From assembly GCF_003369915.1 (NCBI RefSeq), contig NW_022881603.1:11143249-11207248 (forward strand): a stretch of 64,000 nucleotides of DNA, written 5' to 3'. Source of the stretch: Drosophila miranda. Its lineage: Eukaryota > Arthropoda > Insecta > Diptera > Drosophilidae. This document shows, one piece after another, positions 1 through 11,380 of this stretch; within the stretch, counting starts at the first letter, position 1; the number at the start of each line of letters is the position of its first letter. A model generated the notes under the pieces. That model saw only the letters and a list, made by a program, of their open reading frames with translations, had not been told where the DNA came from and made no database searches. A program made the position numbers and the translations under genes.

Positions 1-1069
1 AATTGATAGAGTGGTCTGCCCGGCACCGTGAATGCTGTGTACGGCCGACTTTCAGGCTCCAGCTCTATCTGCCAAAATGCTCCACGGGCTCTCGCTGGTT
101 TCGATGACTCCGAGACGCAACATTTCGTCCACCTCGGCAAACAACAGCTCTTGCACAGATATCGGGTAGAATCACTCCCTCGATTAATTGAATTTCGAGC
201 CTTTCGAGCGTCGTTCTTCCCAAACCATGTGTGTCGAATGCCCTGAAGTTGTTCTTCACCTGGTCCAGACGTGTCTGCTGCGTGTGCGTCAACTCGTGCG
301 GTTCCGTTGGTCTACTCCTAGTCAGCACCTCAGAATCAATTTCGGCTAATTCCTTGTGTCGGTCTAAGCCTACTATATGCGGAGCCAGACCAAACTTCCG
401 CCAGAAATCGACCCCTAGGTACAGCGGTTGTTTCAGCGAGGGACACAGGAACAACTCCATAGTCTGCTTCTGGCCTCCATACGTCATTACCGTCGACACA
501 TGTCCCAGTATTTTATGAGGAGTGCCGCCCGCTGTTTGTACTGAGAATTTCTTTATGTCTTGAAGTTTCAGCTCCAATTCTCCTATCAGTTCCAGGCCGC
601 CTTTCCCCAGAATGCTCACCGATGCCCCTGTATCCAGTAGTCCCATCAGCGTCCTCGGGCCCAACTTCACTCGTGCGAATGGCCTGTCATCCTGACGAAT
701 TGCCGAGTGGACTGCAGCACACACCTGGAGCCGCCTCCTCTTGCGCCCCTGAAACCTGTCCCGAGCCCGCTGTGCTCTGACTGCTCCCGTTCGGATACTC
801 TCATCGACTTCGTCCCCCATTATCCGATTCCTGGCCTGTTCGTACTGCCGCTGTCTTTCCTTTATCGGCTTGCGCTCGGACCATCTAGCTTCGGGTAATA
901 CCGCTTGGTTAACCTTATATATGGTAGTGTAAATATTCTTATTGCTACTTCTTTCCTTAGGGGTATCTAATTTAACGTTGGGGGGCCTATCTATTGGCTG
1001 CTTCGCGGCGACGTGGAACTCGACTCCTCCAATTGCGTCGTGCTCCTTTTCGCGTTTCCCGGCCGACAT
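1..1069 (-). pseudogene. Family A pol fragment (protease and start of RT), copy A1
   Basis: This 334-codon open stretch overlaps the end of gag in another frame, as usual for gag-pol elements that use ribosomal frameshifting. The aspartic protease motif LLDTGASVSILG lies near the middle, followed by a segment containing [16 protein letters not shown] begins after a linker but is damaged. Compared with copy A3, about 170 bp that carry the first RT motifs are missing near position 82, and smaller gaps lie near 155-175, so the frame leaves RT early. The same lesions occur in A2. Confidence 0.8.
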
Positions 1070-2490
1070 TTAGGGCATTTAGGGAGGATGACCCCGGCCA
1101 GCCCGCACTTGTAGCAGAACAGGTTACGCACGGCCGACTCACACTCAAAATAGGTGTGACCCGGCTGAGCGCAATTCCAGCACTTCAGCTGGGTGCGGTG
1201 GCCTCCGGATTCCCTTGTCCTATGGACAGCATCCAATGCCTCGGTCTGTTCCTCCGGGTCGTGAGTGTTCGCATCCAATTCATGTACTTTGTGATCTTCC
1301 CTGCGCCTACTACCCCCATGGTCTGGACCGCTCCTTGTCCATCGCGTCGCCAGCAGTTTCTCGGCGTCCGCACACTCTTCTCGCAGCTTCTGTAGATTTG
1401 GTATCTGCATTGGATAAATCACCCTCGAAATTGCATCCCTAATATTGATCTTTATGATCTTTATTAGATCATAATCCGAGAACGGATTCAGCAATCTCGA
1501 CCTTAACACCAACATCTCCTGGATGTACTGGTCCGCCGACTCCCCGTGGCGTTGTCGGCGTTCCCTGAGCTCTTGCTCTCGCTCAAACTCTGTCCGACGA
1601 ACTTGAAACTGCTGCTGGAGACCATATCTCAGATTCGGCCAGTCCGGCATTTCTACCGTCCGAACATGCATCCAGTACCAATCCCTTGCGTGGCCACTGA
1701 CCAATGTGTGAAAGGCTTTCAACACCCCCGCCCACGGTACCTGATACGACGTCTGTAGATGCTCCACCAGGAATATGAATTCCGCCACAGGCATCCCCTT
1801 TGGATCGCCGTCGAAGCTAAGTCCCCATCTTCGTATCTGCACTTGCTCCTGCCTAGCCTCTCCGAAACTCGGTCGATTCCTGTTAGGGTTTGCTCCTGCG
1901 CCCATCCCGTTGAACAGCCACTCCTCCACGGGTCTCTGATCGGCTTTGGGCCTCTGATCGGCCTCCAATGTTCGGTTGTTCACGAACAAGTGCGTTGGAT
2001 GTGCTTGCTGGTTCGCGAGTGCTTCCTGTTGACTTCCTCCCAGACTGGTTGCATTTGATCCCCGATTCCTTCCATTCGCATCACTCGCCGTTCGCTACGC
2101 TTTTAACGAACCCACCACAGCGTTGATCTCTCGCATGAAGTCTATCATGTCCGCTTGCATTGACGATCTCAGCGCTTCCATTTGCTGCCCGAGCGACGCT
2201 CGGTAGGACTCCTGTGCTTGGGCTAAGGCTGCGTTCACGGCTGAGCTTAACTCGGACGGTAACACCAGGTCCTTACGGGTTCGCTGTTAACCTCCTACCG
2301 CTCCGACCTCTGGGTCCTCCTGGTACAACCCCGCATGTACGTTTTCCGCCACTTGCGACGGCCCTTCCGGCCTACTGCCGGCTTTACCGTCCTGGGACCG
2401 AGTCGTCGGCATGTTGTACGGCTGGTACGTGCGCTGTGCCTCTGGGCTACGCCTTGTCTTTCCCGACCCTTTAAAAATCTCCGGGTCACT
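991..2490 (-). pseudogene. Family A gag, copy A1, interrupted by stops
   Basis: Gag is the capsid/nucleocapsid precursor that packages element RNA. The reading frame matches the intact gag of copy A2 but contains in-frame stops near 2287 and near 2100, the latter a GAG-to-TAG change relative to A2. The C-terminal part, from about 1989 down, is open. It holds two CCHC-like knuckles (CWNCAQPGHTYFEC, then CYKCGLAGVILPKC) in an Arg/Ser-rich tail. The N-terminal part has the Met-Ser-Asp-Pro start seen in A2. This copy cannot make full-length Gag. Confidence 0.8.
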
Positions 2491-2683
2491 CATCAACCAA
2501 TTTTCCTAACGTACTCCTTTCCATCGTCTATTCCCTATTTACTTAACTATCTTGGTGATACATTAATTGGATTGTTTATTATCTGTATACCCTACTCCAC
2601 TAAACACCTAGTTCCTGGCTACGTAATCCTCAAAACCTTCAATCGTAACAAGAAAACAAATAAATAAATAGTGCAATAAATAA

Positions 2684-3410
2684 ACGAGGGGAACGTTGTG
2701 AGTTGCTGCGGACACCGCAACTCTACAGTTATACCCGATACTTATTCAGTATGGCTCTCCTCCGGCAGACGCCGCTAATGTTAAACGACACGACAAAGAG
2801 TGCGTGCGAGAGAGACAGAAAATCAGTCTGAGCGTGACGTCGGGCGCTGCGTAGCCACTGCAAATTGATTTGTTCCTATTGGCTATAAAAATGATCTGAT
2901 CTGATCCAGATTCAGCAATCTGATAGATATGGTCATTATCTATGCTTCTGCGTTTTTAGTTTTCTCGAATCTGCAATATTGTGGATGCAAAAGATTTTCG
3001 TCCTTTGTGGGGGCGGAAGAGGGTGGGGCGAAATTCTGAGATATACGTTTTATAGTGTGATCTAACAGAAGTGCGGATACCAAATTTGGTTACTCTAGCC
3101 TTAATAGTCTCTGAGATTTGTGGATGCCCCAGATTTTGGTCCTTTGGTGGTGCGGAAGGGGGTGTGGCGAAATTTGGACACGAAACGGTCAAGGTCCGAT
3201 ATCACAGGAGTGTGGATACCAAATTTGGTTGCTCTGGCTCTTATAGGTTCTGAGATCCTTGAACTCATATTTTGCAATTGGCAAAGCCGACCATGAAACC
3301 TGTGTGTTAGAGAGAGACAGAGCGAGAAAGAATGAAATTATTTTCTTGTTTCTGGCTATAATAATTATACGATCTGGTTGAGATTTTACACTCTAGAACA
3401 TAAAGTCATC
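2684..3410 (-). mobile_element. Truncated DINE-1/INE-1-like Helitron fragment
   Basis: The reverse complement matches the terminal two thirds of the complete element at 27659-28762. Shared parts are the terminal hairpin around GAGTTGC/GCAACT, a CGAGGGG end, the GAGAGAGAC tract, and two copies of an internal subrepeat with 'accaaatttggt' and 'cgaaatttt' cores. It is non-coding. It sits between the leader of family A copy A1 and the truncated integrase end of A2, so it was either inserted there or trapped by a rearrangement. Its 5' part is absent. Confidence 0.75.
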
Positions 3411-5860
3411 CTCTAGTATGACTACATTGCCACTTCGAGTCCTCGGATATGGACCCAGGAAATCCAGGTACAGTTTTTGAATCGTCCTCTCGGTTCTGGT
3501 TTCGGCCCCCATGAGTGGACGGTGAACCTGTGTTGAATGTTTTGTTTCTTTGCAGGTGTCACAATCAGCCACATATGCCTTCACCTGCACGGTCATCCGG
3601 GGCCAATAATAGAACTGTCGCAGCCGTCCCAGTGTCCTCGCGATTCCTCCATGCATTGCCACATCGCTGTCGTGAGCCTGTTGGATCAGTGTGCTCGTCA
3701 GGGCTTCCGGGATCCATAGCTTCCACGAAAACTCCTCTAATTCCGGCCGGCCAAATTGTGTGCGCTTAAACAGCAGTCCTTCCTCCACCTTCAGGTCTGG
3801 GAACTAATCCTCATCGCTCTGGACCGACTCGATTTTTCTTCGGTATTCTTCATCCTCGAAGGCTGTGGTGTCGAACTCCAGGAAGTCGATAGCGTCAACG
3901 TCAAAGGGACGTGACAGCATATCGGCGACGATATTTTCCTTTCCTTTGCGGTGCTCGATTTCGAAGTCATAAGCCTGGAGAGCCAACGACCACCTGGATA
4001 GCCTCCCATCCAGTTCTTTGAATCGCATGAGCCACTGCAAACTCGCGTGATCTGTTATCACCGTGAATGGCATCAGTTCTACGTATGCACGTAACTTCTC
4101 TATGGCTCTTACCGCCGCCAGACACTCCTTCTCTTGTACGCTATAGTTGAGCTGTGCCCCTCTTAGCTTCGCCGAAAAGAATGCGATCGGGTGCTCTGCT
4201 CCTTCATCATCCCTCTGGAAGAGAACTGCTCCAATCCCCACGTGACTCGCATCACACTGGATGAAGAAGTGCTTCTTAAAGTCTGGGTGATGTAGCACGG
4301 GGGCGCTGGTAAGTGCTTTTTTGAGCTCCTCGAACGATTTTCCTGCCTCCTCCGTCAGCTTAAATTGCCCTTTTCCTTTCAGACAGTCTGTCAGAGGAGC
4401 CGAGAGTGCCGAGAAATTTCGCCGATACCAGCCAGCTGTCCCCAAAAATCTCCGGATTTGTCTCACGTTCCTTGGCATTGGTATTTGGGTGATCGCCTGT
4501 ACTTTCTCCGGATCTGTCCTAAGCGCGCCGTCGCCTACGGTGTACCCTAAATACTTTAAATATTTATAGCCGAATTTCGATTTTTTTCTTCCAATTGTCA
4601 GGTTTGCCTCCTTGAGACACTTGGCCACTTCCTCTAACAGGTGTATATGCTCCTCAAACGTCCGGGAAATAACTAGTAGATCGTCTAAGTATACAGAGAC
4701 ATGGCTTCAGAGTCGTTGTGGAATTACTCGATCCATCAACCGACACAGCCGTTGGGCTGCATTGCACAACCCGAAGGGCATCGATTTAAATTGATAGAGT
4801 GGTCTGCCCGGCACCGTGAATGCTGTGTACGGCCGACTTTCAGGCTCCAGCTCTATCTGCCAAAATGCTCCACGGGCTCTCGCTGGTTTCGATGACTCCG
4901 AGACGCAACATTTCGTCCACCTCGGCAAACAACAGCTCTTGCACAGATATCGGGTAGAATCACTCCCTCGATTAATTGAATTTCGTGCCTTTCGAGCGTC
5001 GTTCTTCCCAAACCATGTGTGTCGAATGCCCTGAAGTTGTTCTTCACCTGGTCCAGACGTTTCTGCTGCGTGTGCGTCAACTCGTGCGGTTCCGTTGGTT
5101 GGCTACTCCTAGTCAGCACCTCAGCATCAATTTCGGCTAATTCCTTGTGTCGTTCTAAGCCTACTATATGCGGAGCCAGACCAAACTTCCGCCAGAAATC
5201 GACCCCTAGGTACAGCGGTTGTTTCAGCGAGGGACACAGGAACAACTCCATAGTCTGCTTCTGGCCTCCATACGTCATTACCGTCGACACATGTCCCAGT
5301 ATTTTATGAGGAGTGCCGCCCGCTGTTTGTACTGAGAATTTCTTTATGTCTTGAAGTTTCAGCTCCAATTCTCCTATCAGTTCCAGGCCGCCTTTCCCCA
5401 GAATGCTCACCGATGCCCCTGTATCCAGTAGTCCCATCAGCGTCCTCGGGCCCAACTTCACTCGTGCGAATGGCCTGTCATCCTGACGAATTGCCGAGTG
5501 GACTGCAGCACACACCTGGAGCCGCCTCCTCTTGCGCCCCTGAAACCTGTCCCGAGCCCGCTGTGCTCTGACTGCTCCCGTTCGGATACTCTCATCGACT
5601 TCGTCCCCCATTATCCGATTCCTGGCCTGTTCGTACTGCCGCTGTCTTTCCTTTATCGGCTTGCGCTCGGACCATCTAGCTTCGGGTAATACCGCTTGGT
5701 TAACCTTATATATGGTAGTGTAAATATTCTTATTGCTACTTCTTTCCTTAGGGGTATCTAATTTAACGTTGGGGGGCCTATCTATTGGCTGCTTCGCGGC
5801 GACGTGGAACTCGACTCCTCCAATTGCGTCGTGCTCCTTTTCGCGTTTCCCGGCCGACAT
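3411..5860 (-). pseudogene. Family A pol, copy A2 (protease, RT, RNase H, partial integrase), disrupted
   Basis: On the minus strand the domains are protease (LLDTGASVSILG, near 5430), an RT with deletions, the VYLDDLLV catalytic box near 4680, RNase H (about 4300-3950) and the integrase zinc-binding region (HGGIARTLGRLRQFYYW and CDTCKE, about 3670-3560). Breaks visible are a TGA just upstream of the YLDD box near 4705, a GAG-to-TAG stop near 3804 relative to A3, and the RT deletion near 4870. The sequence ends abruptly near 3411 after the start of the integrase core. It cannot encode a working polymerase. Confidence 0.85.
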
Positions 5861-7251
5861 TTAGGGCATTTAGGGAGGATGACCCCGGCCAGCCCGCACT
5901 TGTAGCAGAACAGGTTACGCACGGCCGACTCACACTCAAAATAGGTGTGACCCGGCTGAGCGCAATTCCAGCACTTCAGCTGGGTGCGGTGGCCTCCGGA
6001 TTCCCTTGTCCTATGGACAGCATCCAATGCCTCGGTCTGTTCCTCCGGGTCGTGAGTGTTCGCATCCAATTCATGTACTTTGTGATCTTCCCTGCGCCTA
6101 CTACCCCCATGGTCTGGACCGCTCCTTGTCCATCGCGTCGCCAGCAGTTTCTCGGCGTCCGCACACTCTTCTCGCAGCTTCTGTAGATTTGGTATCTGCA
6201 TTGGATAAATCACCCTCGAAATTGCATCCCTAATATTGATCTTTATGATCTTTATTAGATCATAATCCGAGAACGGATTCAGCAATCTCGACCTTAACAC
6301 CAACATCTCCTGGATGTACTGGTCCGCCGACTCCCCGTGGCGTTGTCGGCGTTCCCTGAGCTCTTGCTCTCGCTCAAACTCTGTCCGACGAACTTGAAAC
6401 TGCTGCTGGAGACCATATCTCAGATTCGGCCAGTCCGGCATTTCTACCGTCCGAACATGCATCCAGTACCAGTACCATCCAGGTACCGCCCACGGTACCT
6501 GATACGACGTCTGTAGATGCTCCACCAGGAATATGAATTCCGCCACAGGCATCCCCTTTGGATCGCCGTCGAAGCTAAGTCCCCATCTTCGTATCTGCAC
6601 TTGCTCCTGCCTAGCCTCTCCGAAACTCGGTCGATTCCTGTTAGGGTTTGCTCCTGCGCCCATCCCGTTGAACCGCCACTCCTCCACGGGTCTCTGATCG
6701 GCTTGGGTCCTCTGATCGGCCTCCAATGTTCGGTTGTTCACGAACAAGTGCGTTGGATGTGCTTGCTGGTTCGCGGGTGCTTCCTGTTGACTTCCTCCCA
6801 GACTGGTTGCATTTGATCCCCGATTCCTTCCATTCGCATCACTCGCCGTTCGCTCCGCTTTTAACGAACCCACCACAGCGTTGATCTCTCGCATGAAGTC
6901 TATCATGTCCGCTTGCATTGACGATCTCAGCGCTTCCATTTGCTGCCCGAGCGACGCTCGGTAGGACTCCTGTGCTTGGGCTAAGGCTGCGTTCACGGCT
7001 GAGCTTAACTCGGACGGTAACACCAGGTCCTTACGGGTTCGCTGTTGACCTCCTACCGCTCCGACCTCTGGGTCCTCCTGGTACAACCCCGCATGTACGT
7101 TTTCCGCCACTTGCGACGGCCCTTCCGGCCTACTGCCGGCTTTACCGTCCTGGGACCGAGTCGTCGGCATGTTGTACGGCTGGTACCTGCGCTGTGCCTC
7201 TGGGCTACGCCTTGTCTTTCCCGACCCTTTAAAAATCTCCGGGTCACTCAT
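5782..7251 (-). CDS. Family A gag, copy A2, open reading frame
   Basis: This is an uninterrupted Gag frame of about 489 codons. The first in-frame ATG is at 7251 (Met-Ser-Asp-Pro-Glu), one codon inside a TTG. The N-terminus is basic with Gln/Ala-rich helices. A capsid-like core around RRWGLSFDGDPKGMPVAEF is followed by a retroviral-type helical segment and two CCHC-like knuckles near the C-terminus. Relative to A1 it lacks 33 bp around 6480, without a frameshift. It overlaps the pol frame by about 80 nt (5782-5860), which suggests frameshift expression in the parent element. The frame is open, but the rest of the element is defective. Confidence 0.8.
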   Translation of the reverse strand: MSDPEIFKGSGKTRRSPEAQRRYQPYNMPTTRSQDGKAGSRPEGPSQVAENVHAGLYQEDPEVGAVGGQQRTRKDLVLPSELSSAVNAALAQAQESYRASLGQQMEALRSSMQADMIDFMREINAVVGSLKAERTASDANGRNRGSNATSLGGSQQEAPANQQAHPTHLFVNNRTLEADQRTQADQRPVEEWRFNGMGAGANPNRNRPSFGEARQEQVQIRRWGLSFDGDPKGMPVAEFIFLVEHLQTSYQVPWAVPGWYWYWMHVRTVEMPDWPNLRYGLQQQFQVRRTEFEREQELRERRQRHGESADQYIQEMLVLRSRLLNPFSDYDLIKIIKINIRDAISRVIYPMQIPNLQKLREECADAEKLLATRWTRSGPDHGGSRRREDHKVHELDANTHDPEEQTEALDAVHRTRESGGHRTQLKCWNCAQPGHTYFECESAVRNLFCYKCGLAGVILPKCPKCRPGNAKRSTTQLEESSSTSPRSSQ

Positions 7252-7565
7252 CAACCAATTTTCCTAACGTACTCCTTTCCATCGTCTATTCCCTATTTAC
7301 TTAACTATCTTCGTGATACATTAATTGGATTGTTTATTATCTGACTACCCTACTCCACTAAACACCTAGTTCCTGGCTACGTAATCCTCAAAACCTTCAA
7401 TCGTAACAAGAAAACAAATAAATAAATAGTGAAATAAATAAGTAAGCGAGGGGGGGGGGTTGGTGTGTGGGGACACAAACGTGTCTCCAGTCGGTGTTCC
7501 GCTGGATTCCTTGGTGCCGGTGCTCCGCTGACGGTTCTCGCACCAGGTTTTCGGCATGGCCAGTA
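7252..7565 (-). repeat. Family A 5' leader plus LTR fragment
   Basis: The part from 7252 to about 7448 is the untranslated leader, matching copy A1 at 2491-2690. The part from about 7449 to 7565 matches an internal piece of the family A LTR at about 54085-54197, beginning in its G-run. The remainder of the LTR and any primer-binding site are deleted at the G-run. The similarity ends at 'ggccagtacc', immediately before the fat-spondin codons. Confidence 0.7.
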
Positions 7566-8333
7566 CCTCTGCCAGCTGCGGAATCGGAATCACCATGCAG
7601 ACCTTTCTCAACCATCTGGGTCGCAAGCGCTGTCCGCACATCACCATCGTGGAGAAGAACAAGTGCATGCGGCCATACTGCACCTACGAGCAAGTGGAGC
7701 TGCCCGATCCGACTTGTCCCACCACACAGTGGAGTGATTGGAGCCCGTGCTCAGCAACCTGTGGTCGCGGCGTGACCATCCGCACCCGTCTCTTGTTGCT
7801 GGAGAACGGACCCGAGAAGGAGAACTGCACGCAGCGAATGGAGCTGCATCAACAGAAGGAGTGTGTTAACCCGCAGGACTGCCACATCAATATGGAGCTG
7901 GCCAAGGACATTTGCGTTCAACAGCCGGACTCTGGTCCTTGCCGCGGCAGCTACCAGCGCTACGCCTTCAATCCGCACGCCCATCGCTGCGATGCGTTCA
8001 GCTACGGCGGTTGCCGTGGAAACCGGAACAACTTCCTTACGGAGAACGACTGTCTGCACACCTGCAGCATGACAGGCTCCGCCTCGAGCACAGCTCACCA
8101 GGATGGCAATCTACCCAAAGGCTGCATCATGTCCGAGTGGGAAAATTGGTCGGCCTGTAGCGTCAGCTGCGGCCTCGGCTTCTCCGAGGCCCATCGCTTT
8201 GTCATAAGCGAGCCGAAGCATGGCGGCCAGTCCTGTCCCAAGCGTTTGGTCAAACATCGTCGCCAATTACTCAATGTACGTCTCCACAGAGATTCAAATA
8301 AACACAATTACATATTTTCATCTATTTTCTATT
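7566..8333 (+). pseudogene. fat-spondin: fat-spondin (F-spondin family) 3' fragment, 5' end replaced by retroelement
   Basis: F-spondins are secreted matrix proteins. The surviving frame encodes, in order, the second part of a thrombospondin type-1 repeat (CGIGITMQT ... CMRPYC), a complete TSP1 (WSDWSPCSATCGRG ... C), a Kunitz/BPTI domain (CRGSYQRYAFNPHAHRC, FSYGGCRGN, CLHTC) and a last TSP1 (WENWSACSVSCGLG). Signal peptide, reeler and spondin-N regions are absent. The frame begins directly at the family A LTR fragment, so the 5' gene has been cut off. The last TSP1 lacks its final cysteines; the frame drifts into AT-rich sequence with an AATAAA near 8296, so the C-terminus may also be altered. 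Papilin has similar modules, but the TSP1-TSP1-Kunitz-TSP1 order and the gene neighbours favour fat-spondin. Confidence 0.75.
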
Positions 8334-8353
8334 GATCATCTTAAATACATATA

Positions 8354-10984
8354 TCACACCACACAGTAACGCATGAGATACTGACGGGCCTTCCAGGTGT
8401 TGCCAGGGGCCGTCTCGTGCTGAAGTCCCAGAGTGTCCTCATACTCGGCAATCAGTGGATGATGCACGGCCAAGGCCTTTTCGTAGAACTCGACTGCGAG
8501 GTGGAGTATATTGGCCTGATGGTAGATGCTTCCGATATTGTAGAAGATTTCCAGCTGGGCAGCGCACCTGCAGAAATCATCGCCAGCAGACCGGAGTTCT
8601 TTGTACCGCTCGGCAAAGGCCACCGCGTGAGCTACGGCTGCCGACTTCCGGAGCACCTTCTTCTGCAGGGCCAACTGATTGAAGACGACGGCTATGGAAA
8701 GCGCTACCAGGGGATCCGGATTCTCGCGTAGCATGGGCACGTACACGTTGAGGGCGTACTTGAATGAACTGCAGTTGAGATGGTAGTGGCCCAGGAAGAG
8801 ACGCATCTGTTGGTCGACAAGGGGCTGGCGATGCAGGAGACGCCTTATGTAGCGGCAGTACCGCATGTCCTCCCCCTTCTGGACGAGCAGGGAGAGCAGG
8901 TTCCACAAGTTTATCTGGTTCGGCTGCTTTGCGATGAGTTCACGCAGATACGAAAACGCAATGGCGCAGTCGTCATTGAAATAGCAGGCCAGTATCATAA
9001 TCCTTTCAATCTCGTAATGGTAATACGTGAACCTCTTTGTGGTGACCATTGCGAAGCAGAGCTTCTCAGCGGCACTGCTCATGCCATGTGTGTGGGCCGT
9101 GCGCATCAGGTCCAGAAACAGATCATACTCATTCTTGATGGTCAGATCGGAGGCCTCTGATGCGGCACTCTTGCCGGGATCCTAAAGATCATTCAATTGA
9201 ATGGAATTCTTTCGGAATCGAACAAGTAAGTACTTTTGCCTGCAGCTCCGGCTCTGTTGATCCCGTTGCCCCAGCTGCCAGACTTCGCATCTGCATAATG
9301 GCCTTTAAGCTCTCGGCGTTGTAGGTACTTCCGCCGTTGGCCGCCGCTATCATTTCCTCGCGATTTTTCAGCTTGATGGAATGTCTACTGAGCAAAACAT
9401 ATCCCACGTCCAGAAACTCTTCGATGCGCCCGATTTGCTTCAACATTACGCATCTTTCGTAGAGCAGGCGAGCAATCAAGGGCTGGCCCTCGACCTCGCC
9501 AGACTGCTCCAAGGCCTCGACGGCCTCCTCATGCCGGCCCTGCTGTTTCAGAAGTGCGGACAGCGTGAACTTGGCATCGTAGCAAACGGGGGCTAGATGA
9601 ACCACTCTCTGGTAGCATTGGATGGCCTCATTGCTGCGATTTAGCTGGCGAAGACACTCCGCCTGCTACAGCCAGACGAAGGCGGGACAGTCGAAGGTAT
9701 CGCCATCGGTGATGGGACTCATAAGGGCTATGGCCTCGGCATACTTGTGCTCCTGCATCAGGGCTTCCGTGATGTCCATGTACAGTTCCACGCGGCCCAC
9801 GGACAGGATGTGCTCCTGTACATTCTGGATGAGGTAGCCCAAGAGGTGGTGGGCCCGCAGATGGATCAGACTCACACATAGCTTGGCCCTCAGCTCGGGC
9901 GCGTAGTCGTCGGGTATGACGCAAAAGTAAATCATCTCCAGGCTCTCCTCCTGATCGTCTTCCAGCTCAAAGTTTGTTCGCTCTCTGAGGCAACTGAGCA
10001 CCTTGGAGTATCGCTTGTTGATAATCAACAGTTCGAGATACATGTTGAGATCCTCCAGGCTGAAGCGGGCTTCGCATCCACTGTACGCCCCCTCCATGGC
10101 CTCGAGAGCTATCGCATGCTTCTCGAGGACGTGAAAGAAACGAGCCACATTCTTCGCCGTGCTAAGGCACGTGCTCCACTCCTCTGGCGGCATCAGGGGC
10201 AGCATCTTGAGCTACGTGAACATGGCCGCATTCGTCTCGCCCATTTTCTCCAGCAGCTGGGCTTTTCGGAGCCTTAACAAGTAACCTTTTGGAAGCACTT
10301 TGATGGCCTTTGTATAAATAAGACGGGCACGGGCCATGTTGCCCTGCTGCACCAGCAAATCAGAGACTCTTAACCACATGTCGCGATCCTGAGGGTTCAA
10401 GTGTGCCGCGAGAGTGGAGAAGTGCAGGAACTTGACCTCGTCGCGATTTTCATAGATCTCGGCCAACGTGTAGAACGGCTCACTGGCCAGCGGGTTCTGG
10501 CGGATGATCTCCATGAAAATCCGTTCGGCTGTCTCATACCGACCGTACGCGAAGCTCAGGTTCGCCTCGCCCATCAATCCTTGCAGAGCGGGGCTCAGCT
10601 GGCTCTTGCGCCCCAGATTTCCGCCACCGCCGGAGCGAGCACCTTCCTGCTGCTGTACCACCGGCGGTTTTCGTTGCGCAGACACTGTGGGTTGTTCCTC
10701 TGCTTCCTCCTCTCCATTATTTTCATCATCTTCGTCGCTGGGCTCGAGCTTTGTGCAGAAGTCTGGGAATTCTAGGCACTGGACTCCCTGCACATAGCGC
10801 TTGATTAGCGCTCCTTCCTCCTCGTAGTCGTAGTTCTGGTCACTGTCTTCGGCCTCCCCTGTAGCCATGTCTATGATGTCCACAATCCTGAGGGGCTGCG
10901 TCTCCTCGAACTGCTCCAACTCATCGTCCGGCACATCGTTGGTCTCAATTTCCTCAATTAAACGTTGGAGTCGGCCTGGTCCAT
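8354..10984 (-). pseudogene. TFIIIC TPR subunit (TFIIIC102/GTF3C3-like), with nonsense and frameshift mutations
   Basis: In the family this subunit bridges TFIIIC and TFIIIB during RNA polymerase III recruitment. The minus-strand reading shows an acidic N-terminus followed by tetratricopeptide repeats (for example around ASEPFYTLAEIYEN and LHLAVEFYEKALAVHHP). The C-terminus is MRYCVV, with the stop at 8354. An intron of about 52 bp lies at 9182-9233, in phase. Damage: the only plausible ATG, at 10984, is out of frame with the body and meets a stop after eight codons, implying a small indel. TAG stops interrupt the otherwise continuous frame at 10212-10214 and 9666-9668. Coding similarity continues unbroken across each stop, so these are single-base lesions. 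The gene converges with fat-spondin and diverges from the helicase. Confidence 0.8.
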
Positions 10985-11380
10985 TGTAAACATTACACAC
11001 CAGCAAACTTAACCCCCTTAAACCCCCTCAAATTAAACAGGTGAACAGCGTGAGTTACGCCGCAGAAAATAATACTGAACTTTCTCTATCTGTTTTTTTT
11101 CTCCGTCCTTTCTCTATACATAAAAAAGGGCAACGATATTTTTTACCAGAACAGCGCTAAAGTTCTTCAAGTTTCTTAATATTCTTGGAGTGCATTTAAT
11201 ACCCAATGGTCTACAATGGGTTAAGTTAATCAACAGGAGATCAAACAAACGGCCCTCGATACTATCGACTGGGTAATCGCAGAGCAGAGCTACCAGACAG
11301 AGCTAAGAGTTAACGGAACTTTTTTTTACTGAATGCTTATCGCGCAGTCCCTGTTTTTACTTGTGTATTCTTGTTTTTAG
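10985..11380. other. Intergenic region between divergent TFIIIC-subunit and helicase genes
   Basis: About 400 bp lie between the TFIIIC start and the first recognisable helicase exon. The region should hold both promoters and any upstream helicase exon, but I see no clear TATA box or convincing start codon. A splice acceptor (ttgtttttag) at 11371-11380 opens the first helicase exon, so its upstream exon is either here in decayed form or lost. Confidence 0.4.

Larger units (their letters stand above)
1..2690 (-). mobile_element. Family A Ty3/gypsy-like LTR element, partial copy A1
   Basis: This is a partial LTR retrotransposon read on the minus strand: 5' leader (about 2490-2690), gag, protease and the start of reverse transcriptase, which runs off the left edge. 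It is nearly identical to 4789-7448 (offset about 4.76-4.79 kb) and shares that copy's internal deletions in reverse transcriptase, so the two have a common defective parent. On the right the leader stops where a Helitron end begins. No LTR is visible for this copy inside the window. Family placement rests on the gag zinc knuckles, the DTGA protease and the RT sequence. Confidence 0.85.
3411..7565 (-). mobile_element. Family A Ty3/gypsy-like LTR element, partial copy A2
   Basis: From its 5' side (right) this copy contains a piece of LTR (7449-7565), leader, gag, protease, damaged RT, RNase H and the N-terminal half of integrase. It breaks off at about 3411 inside integrase, against Helitron sequence. 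Compared with A3 it lacks the integrase core and C-terminus, the 3' LTR, the primer-binding site and about 170 bp of RT. It is a non-autonomous relic. Its right end abuts fat-spondin coding sequence with no complete LTR terminus, so the present junction is not a clean insertion. Confidence 0.85.

Noticed and set aside
7566..8333. Papilin
   Set aside because: Papilin also has TSP1 and Kunitz domains, but only one Kunitz between TSP1 repeats plus the gene neighbours fits F-spondin better.
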